Shown here: positions 59,457 through 64,000 of the stretch, in pieces
Layout: every line of letters begins with the position of its first letter
Numbering within the stretch: the first letter of the stretch is position 1
Assembly: GCF_030812885.1 (NCBI RefSeq)
Contig: NZ_JAUSTO010000005.1
Location: forward strand, 1 to 64,000
DNA: 64,000 nucleotides
Source of the DNA: Moryella indoligenes
GTDB taxonomy: Bacteria > Bacillota > Clostridia > Lachnospirales > Lachnospiraceae
Direction of reading: 5' to 3'
Program-made: the position numbers and the translations under genes
The notes under the pieces: model-generated
What the model was told of the DNA's origin: nothing
What the model saw: only the letters and a program-made list of their open reading frames with translations
Database searches by the model: none

Positions 59457-61184
59457 ATGATCTATAAAAAACTGAAGCAATATGCGCCGGAGCGCATCGG
59501 ATTTGGCTGGGCCGGCATGCTTCTGGCACTTCTGTCAGCCACACTTACCATAAGCGCCTACTACTATCTATACCTGTTTCTTGAGGATCTGCTGTCAGTA
59601 AAGAAGCTTTTCCTAACCGTACCGCTCGCCCTGCACATGGTACTGCTCCTCACCGCGTCCCTGTTCCTCTACTTTGCATCACTCATCGCAACACATATTC
59701 TGGCCTTTCGCCTGGAGACCAATCTGAAAAAACAGGGCCTCCGTCATCTGATGCGGGCCTCCTTCAGCTTCTACGACAGAAACGAGTCCGGAAGAATACG
59801 AAAAATCATTGACGACAACACTGCGCTGACACATGTGAGCGTCGCGCATCTGATCCCCGATCTCACAACTGCCCTCTTCACACCTCTGCTGGGAATACCG
59901 CTCTGCTTCTATATCGACTACCGGCTGGGGCTGCTGTTTACGGTGAGTCTCTTCTCCGGAATATTTTTTATCCATCGCATGATGGGGGAACAGAGCTTTA
60001 TGGAAGCTTATATGAAGGCCTCAGAAAAAATGAATTCCGGCGCAGTGGAATATGTGCGCGGCATACAGGTGATGAAGATATTCAGAACCAATGTCCGCGC
60101 CATGAAGGACTTCTATCAGTCCATAGTCGCGTACTCAGATCTCGCTCTGAAGTACAGCATGAGCTGCCGCGGATGGTATGTCCTCTTTCAGCTGTTCTTC
60201 AATTCCGTTTTTCTCGTCGCTCTGTTTTTTGGTTATATGAATGCAGCTGAGCCGCGGCTGTATCTCACAAAATTCATGTTCTACGTGCTCTTTGGCGGTG
60301 TACTCTTCATTGCTCTTATGAAGGTTATGTACGTAGGCATGTACGTATTTCAGGCCTCATCCTCCATCAAAAATATCGAGACGCTCTTTACAGAGATGAC
60401 AGAGCGCAGGCTCTCTGCCGGAGAGCTCGAGACAATGGATTCTCCCGATATTGAGTTTCGCGACGTAAGCTTCGGATATGACAGTGAACCCATCATAGAG
60501 AAGCTCTCCCTCTTCCTTCCCGCCGGACGCAGCTATGCCCTCGTTGGAGGCTCTGGCTCCGGAAAATCGACGTTTGCAAAGCTGATCTCCGGCTTTTATT
60601 GTCTGGACAGCGGACAGATTCTGGTGGGCGGGCATGCGCTCAGCGAATACAGTGAGCGGGCGCTCTCCAGAAACATCGCGAATGTGTTTCAGGATGCAAA
60701 GCTTTTTAAGAGAAGCATCTATGAAAATGTTCTGCTGGGAAGAAGATCCGCCAACCGTGAAGAGGTAATGAGGGCGCTGCATCTCGCGCAATGCGATGAG
60801 ATACTGGATAAATTCAAGGACCGTGAAAACACTCTGATCGGCGCAGAGGGGGTGCATCTCTCCGGCGGAGAGGTGCAGAGAATCGCAATTGCAAGAGCGA
60901 TCTTAAAGGATGCCAAAATCATAATACTTGATGAGGCATCCGCTGCAGCAGATCCGGAAAATGAATATGAGCTTCAGCGGGCACTGTCAAATCTTATGAG
61001 AGGGAAGACAGTCATTATGATTGCCCATCGTCTCAGCTCCATCAAAAATGTTGATGAAATTCTTGTCATGAAACAGGGACAGGTCATTGAGCGCGGCAGC
61101 CATAAGGAGCTTATGCAGCTTGATTCCGTCTATAAAGGAATGCAGGAAATGTTCATGCGCGCCAACGAATGGGGGGTGAAATAA
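59457..61184 (+). CDS. ABC exporter-type half-transporter, subunit 1
   Basis: 575 residues: six-helix membrane domain (about 1-310) and ATPase domain (about 330-570) with P-loop GGSGSGKST, Q-loop VFQD, signature LSGGEVQ, Walker B IIILDEAS with catalytic Glu, H-loop IAHR. With the next gene it forms a heterodimer. Export of drugs or peptides is the usual role, but iron-siderophore importers (IrtAB/YbtPQ) share this build, and I cannot decide. GGGAG precedes the ATG. An operator-like palindrome at the promoter suggests repression until a signal arrives. Confidence 0.85.
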   Translation: MIYKKLKQYAPERIGFGWAGMLLALLSATLTISAYYYLYLFLEDLLSVKKLFLTVPLALHMVLLLTASLFLYFASLIATHILAFRLETNLKKQGLRHLMRASFSFYDRNESGRIRKIIDDNTALTHVSVAHLIPDLTTALFTPLLGIPLCFYIDYRLGLLFTVSLFSGIFFIHRMMGEQSFMEAYMKASEKMNSGAVEYVRGIQVMKIFRTNVRAMKDFYQSIVAYSDLALKYSMSCRGWYVLFQLFFNSVFLVALFFGYMNAAEPRLYLTKFMFYVLFGGVLFIALMKVMYVGMYVFQASSSIKNIETLFTEMTERRLSAGELETMDSPDIEFRDVSFGYDSEPIIEKLSLFLPAGRSYALVGGSGSGKSTFAKLISGFYCLDSGQILVGGHALSEYSERALSRNIANVFQDAKLFKRSIYENVLLGRRSANREEVMRALHLAQCDEILDKFKDRENTLIGAEGVHLSGGEVQRIAIARAILKDAKIIILDEASAAADPENEYELQRALSNLMRGKTVIMIAHRLSSIKNVDEILVMKQGQVIERGSHKELMQLDSVYKGMQEMFMRANEWGVK

Positions 61185-62905
61185 TGAAACGCTTTCTGAA
61201 AGAAAAGTTCGGCCTCACGGAACAGGGCGCCGGAGCGGTGCAGCAGGCCGCAGTGCTGTCTTTTTTCGTAAACGTCGGCTATATGGCGCTGATGATGATT
61301 GCCATGTACTACGGAGACAATGTGCTTCGGGACATTCAAAAGCCTGCCCTGCACTATCTGCTCATCATCATCGCTGCGCTTGCCGTCCTCTTTCTGATTA
61401 TTGACCGGGAGTACGTAAAAACCTTTAACGCGACCTATCAGGAGGCCCGGGAACTCCGGCTGGAAATTGCCGAACGTATTCAGGAGCTTCCGCTCTCCTA
61501 CTTTTCGCGGCATGATCTGAGCGACCTCGCGCAGACTATTATGCAGGATGTAACCGATATTGAACATGCCATGAGCCACGCCATGCCGCGCTGCATCGCC
61601 TACGGCGCTTTTCTGCTCGTGATCGGCATACTCCTTCTGATTTCCGAGCCACGTCTTGGCCTCGCCGTCATATTAGCTCCAATCCTGGCCCTTCTTCTGC
61701 TTCTACTCTCCAAAAACATGCAGAAAAACTGGACTGCCAGATACTTCTGGCGAAGCAGAGAGACCACAGAGGCCTTTCAGGAGACCATAGAACTGCACAG
61801 AGAGATACGAAGCTGCGGCATTGAGGAAGAAAATTTCCGTCAGCTCTCTGACGCGCTGGACGACTCTGAGAAGCTGCGGCTCCGCGCTGAGATGGTACAG
61901 GCCATACCGATTCTGCTCTCCACTGCGGTAATGAAGCTGAATCTCGGAGTTGTCGCACTTGTTTCTGCCTGCCTGCTACACCAAAATGCAGTGCAACTGA
62001 TCTACGTCATCGGTTTTCTTCTCGCCTCTGTGCGTCTTGTGGATGCAGTCAGTGCCATGGAGGAGACCTTCGCGGAGCTTCTCTACCTGAATGCAAGAGT
62101 ACAGCGCATCAATGAGCTGAGAAATACAGAGACACAGCAGGGCGAGGACGTTGCACTGGAGCACTTTGATATTGAGCTCCGGGATGTTGAATTTTCCTAT
62201 GAGAACAGCGGGAAAGTTGTAGACCGAGCCTGCTTCACTGCAAGACAGGGCGAGGTCACCGCAATTGTCGGGCCCTCCGGCTGCGGAAAATCCACGCTGC
62301 TGAGACTCATTTCCCGGCTCCTGGACTACCAAAGTGGAAAAATCCTGATCGACGGAAAGGACATCCGCCACATCTCCACGACCTCCCTCTTTGAGAATGT
62401 CTCCTTCGTATTTCAGGATGTGATTCTGTTTAACAGCTCTGTCATGGACAATATCCGCATGGGACGCGCCGATGCGGATGATGAGGAGGTACGGGGGGCC
62501 GCACGCCTCGCCAACTGCGAGGAATTTATCCTGAAGCTGCCACAGGGCTATGACACGGAAATCGGAGAAAATGGCAGCAGACTCTCCGGCGGGGAGCGGC
62601 AGAGGATCTCCATCGCACGGGCTCTCTTAAAGAATGCGCCCATCCTTCTGCTGGACGAGATCAGCGCAAGCCTTGATGTAGAAAATGAGATGCAGATTCA
62701 GAGCGCGCTGAACCGCCTGATAGCCGGAAAGACCGTGATCATCGTCTCTCACCGGATGAAGTCCATCGAAAAAGCAGATCAGATCGTCGTGATGAATGCC
62801 GGAAAAGTAGAGGCCACCGGCACACATGAAACGCTGCTCGCTTCGTCGGCGCTCTACCGCAGGCTCATTGAGAAATCAAACCTCACGGAGAGCTTCAGCT
62901 ACTGA
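61184..62905 (+). CDS. ABC exporter-type half-transporter, subunit 2
   Basis: 573 residues, same layout: six helices (about 1-310) then ATPase with GPSGCGKST, FVFQDVILF, LSGGERQR, ILLLDEIS with catalytic Glu, and VSHRMKS. Both subunits thus keep full catalytic sites. The ATG at 61184 shares one base with the stop of subunit 1 (TAATG) and has GGGGGGTG upstream; an in-frame ATG 15 bases earlier is less likely. Convergent with pgeF, overlapping it by 11 bases. Confidence 0.85.
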   Translation: MKRFLKEKFGLTEQGAGAVQQAAVLSFFVNVGYMALMMIAMYYGDNVLRDIQKPALHYLLIIIAALAVLFLIIDREYVKTFNATYQEARELRLEIAERIQELPLSYFSRHDLSDLAQTIMQDVTDIEHAMSHAMPRCIAYGAFLLVIGILLLISEPRLGLAVILAPILALLLLLLSKNMQKNWTARYFWRSRETTEAFQETIELHREIRSCGIEEENFRQLSDALDDSEKLRLRAEMVQAIPILLSTAVMKLNLGVVALVSACLLHQNAVQLIYVIGFLLASVRLVDAVSAMEETFAELLYLNARVQRINELRNTETQQGEDVALEHFDIELRDVEFSYENSGKVVDRACFTARQGEVTAIVGPSGCGKSTLLRLISRLLDYQSGKILIDGKDIRHISTTSLFENVSFVFQDVILFNSSVMDNIRMGRADADDEEVRGAARLANCEEFILKLPQGYDTEIGENGSRLSGGERQRISIARALLKNAPILLLDEISASLDVENEMQIQSALNRLIAGKTVIIVSHRMKSIEKADQIVVMNAGKVEATGTHETLLASSALYRRLIEKSNLTESFSY

Positions 62906-63776
62906 AAAGAGTCTTGTCATGCGGTAAATCCTGAGAAGTATCCTGTATGGCAAGAAAGGCTGCGTTCAGCCCTCGCTTCACACCGGCTGCGCGGTGAGAA
63001 AAGAAGAGCTCACTCCTGCAGCAGGTACAGAGCTCCGTCAAATGGATGCGCGCCGCCTGTACACCGCAGCGCATCAGGCGCCGGCGGTTCGCCTCCTTCA
63101 GGTTGAGCTGCCAGTGCCTTGTTCCTCCCACCTTTGTATGAGGCGCGGAGAGAATATGCTCCGTATCCCCGCCAAAGCAGGAGATAAACTCCTCTGCAAC
63201 CTCCTCTCCGACCTCGTAGCAATCTTTGCAGATTCCGGGACCAATGCCAACAATAAGATCCGCCGCTGCGGTTCCGTAATGTTCCCCCATAAGCTCCACT
63301 GCGCGCTGCTGTATGCCTTCAACCGTTCCTCTCCACCCCGCATGCACCAGAGCGATCGCGCGGTGGACCGGGTCCACAAAGTACACGGGAATACAGTCCG
63401 CATGATAGGTGACAAGCGTAATTCCCGGAACATCTGTCATCAGACCATCTATATCATGGTAGGGTCTCTCCCGGAGAACTCCGGCGCCCCTGTCCTCCGC
63501 CGTTACGATGCGGATATTGGTCGTGTGAGTCTGTCTCGCCACGACAAAGGAATCCGGCTCCACAGCGATCGCCGCCGCCATCCTGCGATAGTTCTCCCGC
63601 ACATACTCCGGGCGGTCTCCGCGGTCAAAGGAAAAATTCATGCTTTTAAGATACCCCTCGCTCACCCCTCCCTCCCGCGTGGAAAAGCCGTGGCGCACGA
63701 ATCCCAGCTCCTCATACGCGGAAAAGCTGAAGTAGCGAAGTGCTCCTGTTCTGTATTCCTTCATTGCCTGCTCCAC
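62895..63776 (-). CDS. pgeF: polyphenol oxidase / purine nucleoside phosphorylase family protein (YfiH, PgeF)
   Basis: 293 residues of the YfiH/LACC1 family; metal-site motifs are seen in THADCIP-like YHADCIPV (His and Cys), HAGWRGT (His) and the IGPGICKDCYEV segment. Members split nucleosides, or remove misplaced residues from peptidoglycan precursors (PgeF). GTG start at 63776 with GGAGG 6 bases before. Tail after about 270 is not conserved-looking. Confidence 0.9.
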   Translation of the reverse strand: MEQAMKEYRTGALRYFSFSAYEELGFVRHGFSTREGGVSEGYLKSMNFSFDRGDRPEYVRENYRRMAAAIAVEPDSFVVARQTHTTNIRIVTAEDRGAGVLRERPYHDIDGLMTDVPGITLVTYHADCIPVYFVDPVHRAIALVHAGWRGTVEGIQQRAVELMGEHYGTAAADLIVGIGPGICKDCYEVGEEVAEEFISCFGGDTEHILSAPHTKVGGTRHWQLNLKEANRRRLMRCGVQAARIHLTELCTCCRSELFFSHRAAGVKRGLNAAFLAIQDTSQDLPHDKTLFSS

Positions 63777-63815
63777 TGCATACCTCCGATTAAATTTTCC
63801 TCCCGGCAGCTCTGC

Positions 63816-64000
63816 TTATGTACCCCAAAAAGCATTCTTTACCCAGCGTATCTCTGTTCCGCAGATTCCGATGCAGTCAAAGCGGACCGGCACATCTGCG
63901 CGGCAGCGATGTGTATAGAGATACTGCTTCGCCGTGTGGATGATCTGTCTCTGTTTGTGAAAATCTACCGCCATGAGCGGATCTCCAAAGCTCCGGTCTG
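63816..64000 (-). CDS. YraN/UPF0102 endonuclease-fold protein, 3' part
   Basis: Conceptual translation of the last 61 codons: DPLMAVDFHKQRQIIHTAKQY, then RFDCIGICG, ending in WVKNAFWGT and a stop at 63816. This is the C-terminal half of the UPF0102 family (VDxxKQRxI...RFDVxGI...WIKNAF). The rest lies beyond the right edge. It stands upstream of pgeF on the same strand. Confidence 0.85.
   Translation of the reverse strand, partial: DRSFGDPLMAVDFHKQRQIIHTAKQYLYTHRCRADVPVRFDCIGICGTEIRWVKNAFWGT

Overview
The window is a 64 kb stretch of chromosomal core DNA from a Gram-positive, Clostridia-type bacterium, most likely a moderately GC-rich member of the Lachnospiraceae. This rests on gene order and protein character (rplU-prp-rpmA-obgE; sepF-ylmH-lspA-rluD; radC-mreCD-mrdA-rodA-mgsA; mutS-mutL-miaA), an N-terminal extension on ribosomal protein L27 with a Prp protease gene beside it, LexA boxes of the clostridial GAAC-N4-GTTT type, and frequent GTG/TTG starts behind strong GGAGG sites. 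I cannot fix the genus. I see no rRNA, tRNA, CRISPR array, insertion sequence or prophage.

Layout. 0.1-4.5 kb (+): ribosome and GTPase operon (rplU, prp, rpmA, obgE, yhbY, nadD, yqeK, rsfS). 4.6-6.9 kb: lexA, a divergent yneA-like SOS division-inhibitor gene, and a XerS-sized tyrosine recombinase with a long palindrome just upstream of it. 7-11 kb (-): nitronate-monooxygenase-like enzyme, LCP-family wall protein, cytidylate-kinase-like protein, and a highly structured intergenic region that may encode an RNA. 10.8-15.8 kb (-): rluD, lspA, ylmH, sepF, yggS and a HlyD-like protein (division cluster). 15.9-24.2 kb (-): small P-loop protein, D,D-carboxypeptidase, mgsA, rodA, mrdA (PBP2), mreD, mreC, radC (cell-wall elongation). 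24.4-34.8 kb (-): aluminium-resistance/methionine-gamma-lyase-like PLP enzyme, miaA, mutL, mutS, miaB, proA, proB. 34.9-41.7 kb (-): two FAD oxidoreductases flanking a DUF3783 protein, a MurJ/SpoVB-like flippase, ybeY, phoH, rpsU. 41.8-47.4 kb (-): alaS, LprI-like lipoprotein/secreted protein, rnhA, beta-CASP RNase-like protein. 47.6-52.4 kb (-): complete branched-chain amino-acid ABC importer (livFGMHK) behind a perfect consensus promoter. 52.6-57.9 kb (-): gpsA, plsY, der, DUF512 radical SAM protein, degV, nearly all joined by 4-base overlaps (phospholipid and ribosome assembly). 58-59.3 kb (+): prs. 59.4-62.9 kb (+): two-gene ABC exporter-type transporter with an operator-like palindrome at its promoter. 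62.9-64 kb (-): pgeF/yfiH and the 3' end of yraN.

Most genes are housekeeping. The places that deserve a second look are regulatory or between genes: four SOS boxes in 102 bp between lexA and the yneA-like gene; the 32-bp palindrome at the recombinase (a candidate dif-like site); the folded region at 10.6-10.8 kb; the operator palindromes at 8.1 and 59.4 kb; the liv leader; and several proteins of unclear job placed inside division or wall operons (the HlyD-like protein, the small P-loop protein, a 963-residue PBP2).
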